From: Prochlorococcus sp. MIT 1341
GTDB taxonomy: Bacteria > Cyanobacteriota > Cyanobacteriia > PCC-6307 > Cyanobiaceae
Direction of reading: 5' to 3'
DNA length: 64,000 nucleotides
Assembly: GCF_034092415.1 (NCBI RefSeq)
Contig: NZ_CP139304.1
Span: 248,001-312,000 of the forward strand
Shown: in pieces, positions 32,898-43,850 of the stretch
Numbering within the stretch: position 1 is the first letter of the stretch
Layout of the letters: every line of letters starts with the position of its first letter
The notes under the pieces: generated by a model
Told to the model about the DNA's origin: nothing
The model's database searches: none
The model's input: the letters and a program-made list of their open reading frames with translations, nothing else
Made by a program: the position numbers and the translations under genes

Positions 32898-35800
32898 TTA
32901 ATTAATAGAAAGAACATTCATATTACGTTTAATCTGGTTTTCCTCAAGTTGTTTTAAACTTACATTATCTTCTTGTGGAATCCCTAGATAAATTATGTGT
33001 ATCCATTCTTTTAACTGTTCAATTTGCTGATTCGCGTCCAATCTACCAATTCCCCTAACTATTATAGCATTGATTATCTTCCCTTTTGTAAACACAAATC
33101 TTCCTTGAATATGTTCTGGTAAGTTCTTTTTAAGACTTTTGCAGGTAGCCTCATTCATATGGGATTCCATTATTATATTTGCTTCAGAGGGCTTTATTCT
33201 TTGTATTCCACATGCTTTAGCAAGTATTTTTAACTCCATCATATCTAACAATGATAACACTGAAATCGGTAATGCACCGTATCTATCAGACCAGGATCTT
33301 GCCAATTCGAGTAGATCTTCCTTACTTCTACATTCCGATATTGCTTTATAAGCTGATAATTTTTGATCATTATCCGCAATCCAATCGGATGGGATAAAAG
33401 CCGTTATTTTCAAATCGATTTGGGTATCCTCAACTTTAGGAATGTCATGACCTTTTAGTTCAGCCATAGTCTCCTGGAGTAATTCCATGTAAAGGTCAAA
33501 TCCAATAGCTTCCATTTGTCCACTTTGTGCTAACCCTAAGATATTTCCGACTCCTCTTATTTCCATATCTCTCATAGCTAATTGATATCCGCTACCTAGT
33601 TGAGAGAACTCCTGAATTGCTTTAAGTCTCTGACGTGCCTTTGGCGTAAGTAGAGATGAATTAGGGTACAGCAACCATGCATGAGCCTGAATACCACTTC
33701 TACCAACCCTTCCTCTTAATTGATAAAGTTGAGACAAACCAAACTTATGTGAGTCTTCTATAATAATTGTATTTACTCTCGGAATATCCAAGCCGCTTTC
33801 AATAATTGTTGTGCATAACATCAAATCTGCTTCACCATTATTGAATGCCACCATCGCATTCTCTAGCTCACCTTGTTGCATTTGCCCATGAGCGACAATT
33901 ATTTTCATTGTACTGATCATTTTTGAAAGTTTTTCCGCTACTTCGGCTATACCTTCCACTCGAGGTACTACATAGAAAATCTGTCCACCTCGATCTATTT
34001 CCTGTCTTATTGCACTTCGAATAACTTCACTATCTATTGGAGAGAGATGTGTTTTTATAGCCATTCTCAACGGAGGTGGAGTTGTAATTAAACTCATTTC
34101 TCTTACGCCAGAGAGACTCATATAGAGTGTTCGGGGGATAGGAGTTGCGGATAGTGTTAAAACATCAATATTCTTACGTATTATTTTTATTGCTTCTTTT
34201 TGTTTTACCCCAAACCTTTGTTCTTCATCAACTACTAGTAATCCAAGAGATTTAAACTCAATATTCTTATGAAGTATTTGATGGGTTCCTATTACAACAT
34301 CGATATCACCGACTTTTAATCCTGTCATTACTCGTTTTTTTTCATTCAGAGTTCTAAACCTGCTTAGCAATGCAACTTTTATTGGATATGGAGCAAATCG
34401 CTCGGCAATTGTTCTCCAATGTTGCTGAGCTAGAACTGTAGTAGGTGTAAGTAGTGCAACTTGTTTACCTGAAGTAATGGCCTTGAAGATGGCCCTAATT
34501 GCTACTTCGGTTTTTCCATATCCCACATCGCCACAGACGAGCCTATCCATGGGTTTTTCCATTTCCATATCCTTTTTAACTTCGCTGACGGCTTTAATTT
34601 GATCTGAAGTTGGTTCATACGGAAATGAGTCCTCTAATTCGCGTTGCCAAGGACCATCTGGAGGGAAAGCTAAACCTTTGACTTTTTCCCTTTCTGCATA
34701 AAGTTTGATTAGATCAATTGCAACCTTTTGAATTGATTTTCTTGCTTTTTCCTTAATTGAGTTCCAGGTAGTGCCACCCATTTTATTAAGTTTTGGTTCT
34801 TTATCATTTGTTGCTCTATATTTTCCTAGTGAACCCAATTGATCGGCTGCAACACTTAAAGTCCCATCTAAATATTGAATTATTAGATAATCTCTAGCCT
34901 CACCACCAATTGATAATTTACCTATTTTTAGAAATTTACCAATTCCATGGTTTCGATGAACTATATAATCGCCAGGTGACATTTTATAGGGATCTACCTG
35001 TTTACTTTGAGCCCTTTTTCTTTTACGGATATACCCTGTATGGTTAAGGGTTGTCTGACCAAATATCTCCTTATCAGTTATAACTGCTATTCTCCATGCA
35101 GGTAAAATAAAACCTTCTAGGTCCTGAATACCTCCATGCTTTAATGCTACAGGAGTATAATCCTTTAATAAATAATCTATAGAGTAAAAGTCATTAGTAT
35201 TTGGTATAAAACTTGAGGAACAGCCATGCTCTTCTAGTAACGTTACTGTCCTACTAGGTTGAGCAGATAACAACCATATATTTGTATTATCTTGCTTTAA
35301 TAAACTAATAGTTTCAGAGAGTCTTCCAAATTGGTTAGGATAAGAGGGTATTGGTTTTGCTGACAAATCAAAAGAGTTCGATCTATTGTCTTTTTCTAAT
35401 AATTCTGCTGTATCAAAACCAGGAAATTTAGATACATCTTTCAAACAGCTTTCGAAAGTTTTATGTAGATTGAAGTGGAGCTTTTTGGAAGAGTCATTAA
35501 CTTGTGATTTGGTGCGAGATGAGAGTTCTTGTATATGTCCGTTAACGTGGTCTAACCAGCTTTTGGAATGAGCCATACATTGGTTAGGTTCATCAATTAT
35601 AATTCTTGTGTTATCAGGAAGATAATCTAGTAGGGATGAAGGCTTCTTCCATGCATAACCTATGTATTTACCAAGACCTTTTGGCATCTGTCCATCTTGT
35701 AAGCTTTCGATAGTTTGGTTATCTATGATTTGATTTAGTCGTGAATTAGAGGATTGCTTGACTATGTTTGCTATTAAATAATTTGTCCCTTTTGGAGTGA

Positions 35801-36476
35801 TTATTATAGAGTCAACATCATCTAAAGATTTCTGGGTTAGGGGATCAAATTCGCGTACTCGTTCAACTTCATCACCAAAGTATTCAACTCGTATTGGCAA
35901 CTCGCTGTTAACAGGGTAAACATCAATAATATCTCCTCTTTTACTCCATGTACCTTCTTGATCGGTATTTTCACATCGTTCATATCCAAGGTCTAGAAAT
36001 CTTTGCTTTAAGGATTGAATATCCAATGAAAGATTTTTATTAATATTGAGACAAGATTGAATAAAGTCTTTTTTTGGAGGAAGATGTGGTTGTAACGCTC
36101 GCTCGGTTGTTATTATAATACTATTGCTATTATCATGTAAGCTTATTAGATTTCCTAAAACCTGCATTTGACCCCATACAATTTCATTTATCGTGTCAAA
36201 ATCATCATATGGGCTACCCTCACTTGTGGGATATAACATTGAAGTTTGTATGTTCATTGTGTTCATTAAAGCTGACCAACGCGTTGCATCCTCCATGGTT
36301 GGTAAGACGATAAAAACTGGACATACTATCTTTTCTGCTATAGCGCTCACTGTAACAGCTCTTACTGCTCGTGACCCACCTCTAATAATAAGCCGATCTT
36401 CTCGATCAATTCGTTGTATTAACTCACTTGTTAATCCAACCTTTGTAAGATGATTGACTAATGATGTTATGCCCAT
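32898..36476 (-). CDS. mfd: Transcription-repair coupling factor Mfd
   Basis: A 1192-residue ATP-dependent translocase that removes RNA polymerase stalled at DNA damage and recruits UvrA. Visible: N-terminal UvrB-like domain ([25 protein letters not shown]), the RNA polymerase-interaction domain ([18 protein letters not shown]), and RecG-like helicase motifs [22 protein letters not shown]-type [43 protein letters not shown] and LRGRVGRSG. Length and order are complete. It stands alone on the minus strand. Confidence 0.97.
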   Translation of the reverse strand: MGITSLVNHLTKVGLTSELIQRIDREDRLIIRGGSRAVRAVTVSAIAEKIVCPVFIVLPTMEDATRWSALMNTMNIQTSMLYPTSEGSPYDDFDTINEIVWGQMQVLGNLISLHDNSNSIIITTERALQPHLPPKKDFIQSCLNINKNLSLDIQSLKQRFLDLGYERCENTDQEGTWSKRGDIIDVYPVNSELPIRVEYFGDEVERVREFDPLTQKSLDDVDSIIITPKGTNYLIANIVKQSSNSRLNQIIDNQTIESLQDGQMPKGLGKYIGYAWKKPSSLLDYLPDNTRIIIDEPNQCMAHSKSWLDHVNGHIQELSSRTKSQVNDSSKKLHFNLHKTFESCLKDVSKFPGFDTAELLEKDNRSNSFDLSAKPIPSYPNQFGRLSETISLLKQDNTNIWLLSAQPSRTVTLLEEHGCSSSFIPNTNDFYSIDYLLKDYTPVALKHGGIQDLEGFILPAWRIAVITDKEIFGQTTLNHTGYIRKRKRAQSKQVDPYKMSPGDYIVHRNHGIGKFLKIGKLSIGGEARDYLIIQYLDGTLSVAADQLGSLGKYRATNDKEPKLNKMGGTTWNSIKEKARKSIQKVAIDLIKLYAEREKVKGLAFPPDGPWQRELEDSFPYEPTSDQIKAVSEVKKDMEMEKPMDRLVCGDVGYGKTEVAIRAIFKAITSGKQVALLTPTTVLAQQHWRTIAERFAPYPIKVALLSRFRTLNEKKRVMTGLKVGDIDVVIGTHQILHKNIEFKSLGLLVVDEEQRFGVKQKEAIKIIRKNIDVLTLSATPIPRTLYMSLSGVREMSLITTPPPLRMAIKTHLSPIDSEVIRSAIRQEIDRGGQIFYVVPRVEGIAEVAEKLSKMISTMKIIVAHGQMQQGELENAMVAFNNGEADLMLCTTIIESGLDIPRVNTIIIEDSHKFGLSQLYQLRGRVGRSGIQAHAWLLYPNSSLLTPKARQRLKAIQEFSQLGSGYQLAMRDMEIRGVGNILGLAQSGQMEAIGFDLYMELLQETMAELKGHDIPKVEDTQIDLKITAFIPSDWIADNDQKLSAYKAISECRSKEDLLELARSWSDRYGALPISVLSLLDMMELKILAKACGIQRIKPSEANIIMESHMNEATCKSLKKNLPEHIQGRFVFTKGKIINAIIVRGIGRLDANQQIEQLKEWIHIIYLGIPQEDNVSLKQLEENQIKRNMNVLSIN

Positions 36477-36599
36477 TTCGAGATATAAATTTTTAAAGGA
36501 ATTTAGAGTTGAAGGTATTGATCACTATACATTAATATCAGGATTTTAGAAGGTTTAGAGAAGGTTATTTTTAATGATGATATAATAGAAGTAAAGCCT

Positions 36600-37316
36600 T
36601 TACTCACTAATCTGTAATCGTAGTAATTTATTAAATTCTAATAATTGACTAATTGACAGGGTGTGTCTTGAATTTGTATTCATTTTTTCTTTAAGATATG
36701 CTCTGCCTTTCTCTTCGTTCCATTGAAGTTGATTTATCAATTTGTCAGACTCATCTATAATTTCCTCCTTACTGGGTTGAGGTTCATTTGGATGTATATC
36801 TTTGGTTATTTTAATAGATTGTAAATCATCTAAATATCTTATTAGGTCTTTATAGTTTGTAATTCTACTGCGACTTTTATAATTGTAGTTTTTTTCTAAA
36901 AATGCATCTTCTTTCTCCTTGTCCCATGATAAACGTTTGATCTCAATTTCTATTTTACTAAGTTCTTCGCTCCAGTTGATTGGTTCTTTAAGTGTTTTAT
37001 CCGTAGTAAGAGGTTTATTAGAAGAATTAAATTTGGTCTCTTTAACTGTATTTTTGTGAGCTGGTCTTTTATCCAATTGATCGTTGTTAGCTTTTGACGA
37101 ATTAAATTTCATATTTGTGGGATTTAAATCACTTAGAGGTGGTTTAAGGCTTGATTTTAATCTTGCTAGCAACCTTGAGATTGCGTGATCCTCTGCAATC
37201 TCGATATTTGAGCCTTCCCCAAGAGCACTGCCTAGCAAGATATCGTTTTTTGTTGCAGTAACCTTTACCACTCTTGTATCAGTGTCAATGTGGCAAATTT
37301 CTGACTGGATGATCAT
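36600..37316 (-). CDS. Conserved hypothetical with C-terminal WxxEKExAxL repeats
   Basis: A 238-residue protein with three parts: an N-terminal domain (about 1-55) whose RVVKVTATKNDILLGSALGEG plus the helix EIAEDHAISRLLARL looks like a small dsRBD/Rad52-type alpha-beta fold; a Lys/Asn/Pro-rich linker; and two repeats, LSWDKEKEDAFLEKNYNYKS (about 128-147) and LQWNEEKGRAYLKEKMNTNS (about 197-216), each followed by a helix with L-x-x-L pattern. Function unknown; a nucleic-acid role is inference from the N-terminus and the neighbouring mfd. Confidence 0.7.
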   Translation of the reverse strand: MIIQSEICHIDTDTRVVKVTATKNDILLGSALGEGSNIEIAEDHAISRLLARLKSSLKPPLSDLNPTNMKFNSSKANNDQLDKRPAHKNTVKETKFNSSNKPLTTDKTLKEPINWSEELSKIEIEIKRLSWDKEKEDAFLEKNYNYKSRSRITNYKDLIRYLDDLQSIKITKDIHPNEPQPSKEEIIDESDKLINQLQWNEEKGRAYLKEKMNTNSRHTLSISQLLEFNKLLRLQISE

Positions 37317-37415
37317 TCTTGTTTTTGCTCCTTCTCTTTCTAACCTAAATTGTCCTTTGTTTCCTTATTTGCGTAATTCATGCGCTCTTAACGGAAATAA
37401 ACCTTTTTATAATAA

Positions 37416-38132
37416 ATGGACTCAGCGTCCCTGCATTCGCTAATCCCTATTCTGGATGGGGTTGATCGCTGGGCAGAGTTAGCTCCATTACTACCCATAA
37501 TAATATCTCTGGAGCTTGTTCTGTCAGCAGACAACGCGGTAGCCCTTGCTGTAATAGCTAAAGTTCAACGATCACCCGAACTTCAAAAACGTGCTTTAGA
37601 TATAGGAATAGTTATTGCTTTGTTGTTGAGGATAATGTTGATTCTGGCAGCCCAATTGGTTATAAAATACTGGTTTATCAAACTTATTTCTGGAATTTAT
37701 CTTTTATCATTATTTATTTCAAGTTTAAATAAACAAAGTCCTATAGGGACCATAGAGAATGATGAAAACACCAATCAAGCTAAATCAGAGAGTCTGCTCA
37801 AAACCATTTTTTTCTTAGCGTTGACTGACCTTGCATTCTCGATTGACAGTGTGACAGCGGCAGTTGCAATAAGTGATCAGATTGTACTAGTTGTTACTGG
37901 GGCAATAATAGGAGTAATTGCATTGAGATTTACTTCTGGCCTATTTATTAAATGGTTAGAAGAATATAGTCACCTTGAATTAGCTGGTTACATAGCTGTT
38001 GGAATTGTTGGGTTAAAACAAATAGTTCAATTACTAACCCCACAGTATATTCTTTCAGAATGGCAGATGATGATTCTCATAGCTACATTATTCGTTTGGG
38101 GTTTTTCCAAGAAAAATATTACAGAAGGCTAG
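37416..38132 (+). CDS. TerC-family integral membrane protein
   Basis: A 238-residue polytopic membrane protein. The TerC signature ELVLSADNAVALAVIAK and the second conserved motif TDLAFSIDSVTAAVAI (with an Asp that could bind metal) are clear. TerC family members include Alx and are linked to manganese homeostasis; plastid TerC is required for thylakoid protein insertion. The family places it among metal exporters or assembly factors. It is convergent with fmt across 22 bases. Confidence 0.88.
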   Translation: MDSASLHSLIPILDGVDRWAELAPLLPIIISLELVLSADNAVALAVIAKVQRSPELQKRALDIGIVIALLLRIMLILAAQLVIKYWFIKLISGIYLLSLFISSLNKQSPIGTIENDENTNQAKSESLLKTIFFLALTDLAFSIDSVTAAVAISDQIVLVVTGAIIGVIALRFTSGLFIKWLEEYSHLELAGYIAVGIVGLKQIVQLLTPQYILSEWQMMILIATLFVWGFSKKNITEG

Positions 38133-38154
38133 AGCTTCCAGAAATTTCAAATTG

Positions 38155-39153
38155 TTATTTTCCAAATTTTCCAAATAATTTAAGCTCCATACCTTTTAAT
38201 TGTTGTATTAATTCGTTGTTAGATAATGTATTCTTGCCTTCTAATTGGGCTTTTGTAATCCACAACTCACCATTTCCAGTCAAAACTTTTATTCCTTGTT
38301 GATTATCTACTTTAACAATTGTACCGTATTGTTCCTTTGAATCAATCTGATAATTTGAGTTGGAGTCGAACAAAATTGTTGTCAACACCTTAAGTCTTTT
38401 GCCTTTCCAAATTGTATATGCATTTGGATAGAGCCCCATAACTAGTCTATGTATATCAATGGCACTTGAATCCCAACTAATCAAGTAATCTTGCTTATTT
38501 ATCATTCTTGCATAAGACGGCTCTTCTCCGAGATCGCCTTGGGGTGTCAATTCTATCAGGGAAAGATAATTTTCATTTTGGGTATTATTAATGGAATTTT
38601 CTATTTTCTCAATAGCTTCGAGCATAAGTTCAGAGTTTAGTTTACTCATCCTTTTAGATAATTGAGAATAGTTTTCATTAGGTTGAATAGTTATTTCTTT
38701 TTGAATTAAAATAGGTCCTGTATCTAAGCTTTCTTCCATAGCGATTATTGCGACGCCTGTTCGTTTATCGCCTTTTATAATCGCCCATTGTATTGGGCCT
38801 GCTCCTCTCCAATTAGGTAATAATGAAGCATGACCATTCCAGCAGCCATACTTTGGAAATGCCAACACATTAGCCGGAAGAATTTGACCATATGCAACAA
38901 CCACATATAGATCTGCTGCTAATGCCTGCAGTTCCTTTTGTATAGTCAGATCCTTTGTAATTGATGAAGGAGTAAAGACTTGAATCTCGTTTTTGACAGC
39001 TTCGATCTTTATAGGAGATGAAATTTTACTGCTTCCTCTTCTTCGCTTCTTATCAGGTTGTGTTACAACGGCTAAAATTTCATGATTGCTTTCATGTAGC
39101 GATTTAAGGGTAGGCACAGCATATTCGGGTGTTCCCCAAAATATGATTTTCAT
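38155..39153 (-). CDS. fmt: Methionyl-tRNA formyltransferase
   Basis: Formylates the initiator methionyl-tRNA using 10-formyl-tetrahydrofolate. Visible: IIFWGTPEYAVPTL start, HASLLPNWRGAGPIQWAI with the folate-binding SLLP motif, and the C-terminal domain with the YPNAYTIWKGKRL region. Length (332 aa) is normal. The ATG overlaps the end of the pmbA-like gene by four bases, so they are translationally coupled. Confidence 0.96.
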   Translation of the reverse strand: MKIIFWGTPEYAVPTLKSLHESNHEILAVVTQPDKKRRRGSSKISSPIKIEAVKNEIQVFTPSSITKDLTIQKELQALAADLYVVVAYGQILPANVLAFPKYGCWNGHASLLPNWRGAGPIQWAIIKGDKRTGVAIIAMEESLDTGPILIQKEITIQPNENYSQLSKRMSKLNSELMLEAIEKIENSINNTQNENYLSLIELTPQGDLGEEPSYARMINKQDYLISWDSSAIDIHRLVMGLYPNAYTIWKGKRLKVLTTILFDSNSNYQIDSKEQYGTIVKVDNQQGIKVLTGNGELWITKAQLEGKNTLSNNELIQQLKGMELKLFGKFGK

Positions 39154-40544
39154 GCTTCGCCGGTAATAGAAAGACTACTTACCCACACATGAGGACATAT
39201 TCCTTGTGGGGTAACTTTCTGTGATTCCTCCACACAAATAATTTCTTTTAGAACTTGTTTAATATCACCTGCGATAGTAGCTGCCTCAATCGAGATTCTT
39301 TCTCCCGATTTAACCATCCATCCATCAAATGGAAGTGAAAAAGCTCCTTGACTTGCTTTTATGCCAGAATGGAGTGCATTTAAACTTTCAACCAATACAT
39401 AATCACCGGGATAATTATCAATATCGAAACTTAATTCATTGGATTGGTTATTTGTATCTCCAATAACTTCAAGCCAATCGATTCCAACTGAAACTTTGGC
39501 GCCAAGACCTGCATGACCTGTGGGTTTATCCCCAAATATCCGAGCTGTTGTTTCTGAATGGATAAAGTTGTCTAATCTTCCTGAATTTATTAAGCTAAGT
39601 TTTTTTGTGGGTGTACCTTCGCCGTCAAATGTTGATGCACCAATATGAGATGGATGAAGAGGGTTATCAATTATGGACAAAAAGGGTACTGATATCGTTT
39701 TCCCAAGGGAGTTCTTATTGCTAATACTTACACCATCAAGTATAGATCTCGCATTAAAAATGTTACTGAAGGCTCCGATAAGATCTAGAAAAGCTTCGGG
39801 TGTAAAACATATCAAATATTTTCCAGTTGCAATTGGGCTGTAGTTAAGATGACTGATTGTACGTTCAGCTGCTTCATTTATACAACCATTAATATCTAAG
39901 TCATTAAATCCATTTGCTAAGCGAATGGCCCCAGAACTACGCGGTTTGCGGTTCTCTTCTGATGTAAGGGCATATAAATAAATTGATGAGTAGCTTGATT
40001 CAATATATCTTAGTGCATTTTCGCTATTCATATATATTCTTTCACTATTAGTTTCTCCTATGCCATTATATGGAACAGATGTAATTGAACTATGTTTAGA
40101 GAGTAATTCTGACTCTGCTAGTTTTAATTGTGATAATAATCTTTTTATGCCACATGGTGGATAAATAGGATTTTTAATTTTAGCTAATTCTGATTTGCAT
40201 AAAGGAGAAAAATTTGGGATCTCATTAACATTTCCCAAAATACTAGCTTTACTGGCTTCTTTTAAAGCTCGGTCAAGACCTTGAGTACTTATGTCTGAAG
40301 TGCTTGTAATACCAACTAATCCTTGGTTATTCCAAACCCTTACTGTAATTGAATTTCGTTGGGATGATTTTAGTTGTTTGCTTTCACCGTGGTCAACTTG
40401 AACTGAGGTCTCAGTATTGACTGTTGCACCAAGATCCCATTTGTTTATATTCAGCTTATTTGCAAGGGAAGTAATAGTACTTCTAATATGATCAACATTA
40501 AGTCTTGGAGCTGTATACATGTTATCTGTAGAATTTGAACTCAT
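39150..40544 (-). CDS. pmbA: PmbA/TldE-family protein
   Basis: The non-catalytic half of the TldD/TldE metalloprotease. It lacks the HExxxH zinc motif of TldD, as expected, and shows the family's GEGTPTKKLSLINSGRLDNF stretch with ASTFDGEGTP and TGHAGLGAKVSVG. TldD/TldE proteases degrade unfolded peptides and mature microcin or other peptide natural products. It sits between fmt and tldD in the same direction with a two-base gap to tldD. Confidence 0.88.
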   Translation of the reverse strand: MSSNSTDNMYTAPRLNVDHIRSTITSLANKLNINKWDLGATVNTETSVQVDHGESKQLKSSQRNSITVRVWNNQGLVGITSTSDISTQGLDRALKEASKASILGNVNEIPNFSPLCKSELAKIKNPIYPPCGIKRLLSQLKLAESELLSKHSSITSVPYNGIGETNSERIYMNSENALRYIESSYSSIYLYALTSEENRKPRSSGAIRLANGFNDLDINGCINEAAERTISHLNYSPIATGKYLICFTPEAFLDLIGAFSNIFNARSILDGVSISNKNSLGKTISVPFLSIIDNPLHPSHIGASTFDGEGTPTKKLSLINSGRLDNFIHSETTARIFGDKPTGHAGLGAKVSVGIDWLEVIGDTNNQSNELSFDIDNYPGDYVLVESLNALHSGIKASQGAFSLPFDGWMVKSGERISIEAATIAGDIKQVLKEIICVEESQKVTPQGICPHVWVSSLSITGEA

Positions 40545-40546
40545 GA

Positions 40547-41980
40547 TTACCTACCCCCAATAGTTATGGAATCTACTTTTATATGTGGTTGTCCTACAGT
40601 TACATTGATACTACCACTTATAGAGCCGCAGAAGCCAGCTGCTAAATCTAGATCATTTGCACACATAGATATTCTAGGTAAAACTTCTTTAGCTTCCCCT
40701 ATTAGAGTAGCTCCTTTAACTGGCTTATCTAATTTCCCATCTTTTATAAGGTAAGCCTCTTCAACCGAAAAGTTAAATTGACCTGTGGGACCAACACTAC
40801 CACCACCCATTGATTTACAATATAATCCATCATCAACGGACGAAATAAGCTCCTCAGGTGTATTTTCACCTGCCGCAATGTAGGTGTTTCGCATTCTACT
40901 TGCTGCTGCAAAATTGTGCCCTTGCCTTCTTCCGCTACCTGTTCTTGGGTGACCTGTTCTTATTTCTCCCGCTCTATCACTAAGAAATGTTTTAAGAACA
41001 CCATTTTCAATAAGTGTGGTTTTTTGTGGCTCCATTCCTTCATCATCTATAGAGATAGATCCGAAGGCTCCTGTTGTTTCTCCCTCGTCTATTGCCGTAA
41101 CAGATTGGTGAGCTATTGGTTCGTTAATTTGACTTGAAAAGGGTGATGTTCCGCGTTCTATTTGAGTTGTTTCTAAAAGATGTCCACATGCTTCATGGAA
41201 AATTACTCCACCAAACCGATTAGCCAATACGACTGGCTTTTGCCCAGCATCAACGTAATCAGCATATAGCATTTTGCTAGCACTAGTGCATATCTCTTGA
41301 GCTGTGGTATCAACATCCCATTGTCTAAGTGAATTAGGAGTAGATGATGTTCCATTACGGCGACCTATGCTAGATCGGTGATTTCCATCTTCACACAAAA
41401 CATTTAATCCTATCGATTCAGTTAATCGAATGTCAGAAGCAAAAGTTCCATCACTGGCCGCAATTAGAACTTCTTGCCAACCTCGAGAATAACTCGAACG
41501 TCTAACAATGATATTAGAACCGTGATGCTTAAGAAGCTGTGTTCCTTTTAAAAGTATATGACTTGCTTCCTCTAAATCAGGTAGTGTCTTAGCCCAATTA
41601 ATTTTTTTTGAAGAGTAATTCTTTAGAGGATGAAGGCCTTGAAAATTAGAATTACTTATTTTAGTTACTTCTAAATCTATCATTTCAAGTGCTTGAGTTA
41701 GTGATCTCATTAAGCCAACTTCAGTTACATCATTGGTACTAACAAATCCATCTTTACCTCCGCGAAAAACTCTGATACCAGCTCCTATTCCAAAACTGGG
41801 GCTTACGTTAGTAATATCATCTTCTTCTGCAAGAAGCCCAGTGTAGTCTGTCTTTTCAAGAAAAATCTCAACTAAATCGGCGCCTGAGGCACAACCCTTA
41901 TGAATGACTCCTTCCAAAAGGGTTTTGTTTTGAAAATTAAACAAATCAGTTGAGTGTGAGGACTTGTTAGTTGAGGACAC
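40547..41980 (-). CDS. tldD: TldD zinc metalloprotease subunit
   Basis: The catalytic partner of the PmbA/TldE protein. The zinc motif is FHEACGHLLET (HExxxH), and NGVLKTFLSDRAGEIRTGHP and GRRQGHNFAAASRMRNTYI are diagnostic of TldD. Length (477 aa) is normal. In other bacteria the heterodimer cleaves small or unfolded peptides; a natural substrate here is unknown. It is the first gene of the leftward tldD-pmbA-fmt set. Confidence 0.93.
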   Translation of the reverse strand: MSSTNKSSHSTDLFNFQNKTLLEGVIHKGCASGADLVEIFLEKTDYTGLLAEEDDITNVSPSFGIGAGIRVFRGGKDGFVSTNDVTEVGLMRSLTQALEMIDLEVTKISNSNFQGLHPLKNYSSKKINWAKTLPDLEEASHILLKGTQLLKHHGSNIIVRRSSYSRGWQEVLIAASDGTFASDIRLTESIGLNVLCEDGNHRSSIGRRNGTSSTPNSLRQWDVDTTAQEICTSASKMLYADYVDAGQKPVVLANRFGGVIFHEACGHLLETTQIERGTSPFSSQINEPIAHQSVTAIDEGETTGAFGSISIDDEGMEPQKTTLIENGVLKTFLSDRAGEIRTGHPRTGSGRRQGHNFAAASRMRNTYIAAGENTPEELISSVDDGLYCKSMGGGSVGPTGQFNFSVEEAYLIKDGKLDKPVKGATLIGEAKEVLPRISMCANDLDLAAGFCGSISGSINVTVGQPHIKVDSITIGGR

Positions 41981-42175
41981 GATGATTAATAGATCTAGTT
42001 ATCATTGGTAGTCTTAAAAATTTAATTATACTAAAATCAATCCTTAAAATGCTGGAAATTAGCCTTCTTTTTGTCATTTTATATAATTCTTCGTATAATT
42101 GGTAGTAGGAACATTGGTGATGATATTTGGGATAACTAATATAAATTTATATAATTGGGCAAGCTGCCGGGGAGA

Positions 42176-42712
42176 TTAATTTCTTCCTAACCATTTTTGG
42201 CCATTTAATCTTTGAAGAATTCTTGAAAGGATTAACGCTTTAGTAATTTTTCGTTCGTCAATCAAAAAAGATTCCAATAAGCTTGGGGCAAAACCTCCTT
42301 CTGAGATGCAAAATGTTTTGGCTGATTTAATCGTATCGGAATCAAAACATAACCAAAATGTTCTTCCTTGGTTCAATTCACAAAAAATCATCCAGCATTT
42401 TCCACCAACTATTGGTCTTTCTCCTTGAATAAACTCTAGTTTTGATGGCTCTATTCCATGTTTGCTTAGTGATTCACTAAGGCCCGGTATTAAATGCTGA
42501 GAAATAAACTCCGCAAATGGCTTTTCCTCCGGTTTTGGTGGAGCTGGTGGCTTTTCTGAGTCAGTTAAAGGCTTCTGAACAGGATCCTTTGGAGATGGAG
42601 GAGTCGCTGGTGGTTCTCTCAAGATATGGGAAAAGTCTTTTATTACTTTACTCAAATCTCTAAAGATAAAAATCTTTTGTGTTATTTTAATAATTTTGCT
42701 ACCAATCATCAT
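42176..42712 (-). CDS. DUF2996 cyanobacterial protein with Pro-rich linker
   Basis: A protein of about 178 residues whose C-terminal domain carries DUF2996 features: GGKCWMIFCELNQGRTFWLCF, LLESFLIDERKITKALILSR and RLNGQKWLGRN at the end. A Pro/Lys linker (PPATPPSPKDPVQKPLTD) precedes it. The ATG at 42712 overlaps the stop of the preceding membrane-protein gene, so I choose it over the ATG at 42748. DUF2996 is cyanobacterial and chloroplast-related with no known function. Confidence 0.85.
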   Translation of the reverse strand: MMIGSKIIKITQKIFIFRDLSKVIKDFSHILREPPATPPSPKDPVQKPLTDSEKPPAPPKPEEKPFAEFISQHLIPGLSESLSKHGIEPSKLEFIQGERPIVGGKCWMIFCELNQGRTFWLCFDSDTIKSAKTFCISEGGFAPSLLESFLIDERKITKALILSRILQRLNGQKWLGRN

Positions 42713-43241
42713 CTGAATATTCACCCCAATCTTCCTGCTGCTCAGCATAGCTTGGTGATTTTATTGGTTCATTGGGAATGTCTTTTATAGATGGTTCTAA
42801 ACTATCGGAGTCGAAGTCTTGTTTCTCATAAAAATTAGGTCCTTTCGATCCACTTCTAATTACTCTATAAGAGGTAGAAATTGTTGGTAATGGTTCCCTA
42901 ATATCCCTTTCCGGGGGTATATCTATTAGCTCATTCTTTATTACATCTGAGCTGATTTCATTTTGTTGTTCAGGATGACTTTGAGGTTTGTCATGATAAG
43001 AATAATGAACTTTGCGATGTAATTTTGTTGAGGGTTTGTGTGATACATAAGAGTTTAATAAAGCTATGCTTGCACCGCTTATTGTACCAAGAGACATTAG
43101 AAAGCCAATTGATATTTTTGGAGTTTCCCAAATTAGAAATTTTAGTTTTGTTTGCGTGTTGATGTTAATTATCGAAATGATTCCTATAGCAATAATTGGG
43201 GAAAGGAATGTTGTAATAAAGAAGGTCTTGTATTTATTCAT
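42699..43241 (-). CDS. Two-span membrane protein with acidic C-terminal tail
   Basis: A roughly 180-residue protein from MNKYKTFFITTFL with two hydrophobic segments at about 7-25 and 38-60 (SIGFLMSLGTISGASIALLNS), then a long polar and acidic tail ending EYSDDDW. The layout resembles LapA-like proteins. The ATG at 43241 overlaps the ubiX stop (ATGA), and the end overlaps the DUF2996 start, giving a tightly coupled leftward operon. Confidence 0.7.
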   Translation of the reverse strand: MNKYKTFFITTFLSPIIAIGIISIININTQTKLKFLIWETPKISIGFLMSLGTISGASIALLNSYVSHKPSTKLHRKVHYSYHDKPQSHPEQQNEISSDVIKNELIDIPPERDIREPLPTISTSYRVIRSGSKGPNFYEKQDFDSDSLEPSIKDIPNEPIKSPSYAEQQEDWGEYSDDDW

Positions 43242-43846
43242 TGTTTTTCCTGTTTCCACCGTGGAAAATCAATTACCTCAAGGCCAAATGAATCGAATAT
43301 TCTTACAATGATAAAATCTACAATATCGTCAACAGATTTGGGATCTGTGTACCAACCTGGAATAGGTGGAGCAATTTTTGCGCCTGCTTCAGCAAGGCTA
43401 GTTAAATTCCTTAGATGTATAAGGTTCCAAGGCATTTCTCTTGGGCAAATTAAGAGTGGTCGAGATTCCTTAAGGTGCACATCAGCTGTTCTCTCAATTA
43501 AGTCTAATGAGATTCCTGATGCGATTCTTCCAACTGTTCCCATCGTTGATGGAATGATTAGCATTCCTCGTGTTTTATAACTTCCACTTGCTATACATGC
43601 AGACTGATCATTCCATTTATGACATGTGAGGGAACCTTTCGAGGTTCCTAGATGATCTCGCCAAAACTTTTCTTGTAATTGTGGATTTACGGGTATTTGA
43701 ATACCTATTTCTGATTCCCATACAAGATGTGCCCCTTTACTAACAATTAGATGAACATTTTGCTCTTGCTCTAGCAATACTTGAAGGGCTCGTTCTCCAA
43801 GCCGTTGAGCTGATGCCCCTGTAATTGCGAGAACAAAAGGTTCCAA
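43238..43846 (-). CDS. ubiX: Flavin prenyltransferase UbiX
   Basis: Makes the prenylated FMN cofactor needed by UbiD-type decarboxylases; in cyanobacteria this serves plastoquinone-related or other decarboxylations. Visible: LAITGASAQRLGERAL, the SxxTMGTVGRIASGIS loop, RPLLICPREMPWNLIHLRN and GAKIAPPIPGWYTDPKSVDD, all UbiX hallmarks. Length (202 aa) is normal. Four bases separate it from the zam-like gene upstream on the minus strand. Confidence 0.93.
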   Translation of the reverse strand: MEPFVLAITGASAQRLGERALQVLLEQEQNVHLIVSKGAHLVWESEIGIQIPVNPQLQEKFWRDHLGTSKGSLTCHKWNDQSACIASGSYKTRGMLIIPSTMGTVGRIASGISLDLIERTADVHLKESRPLLICPREMPWNLIHLRNLTSLAEAGAKIAPPIPGWYTDPKSVDDIVDFIIVRIFDSFGLEVIDFPRWKQEKQ

Positions 43847-43850
43847 TTGA

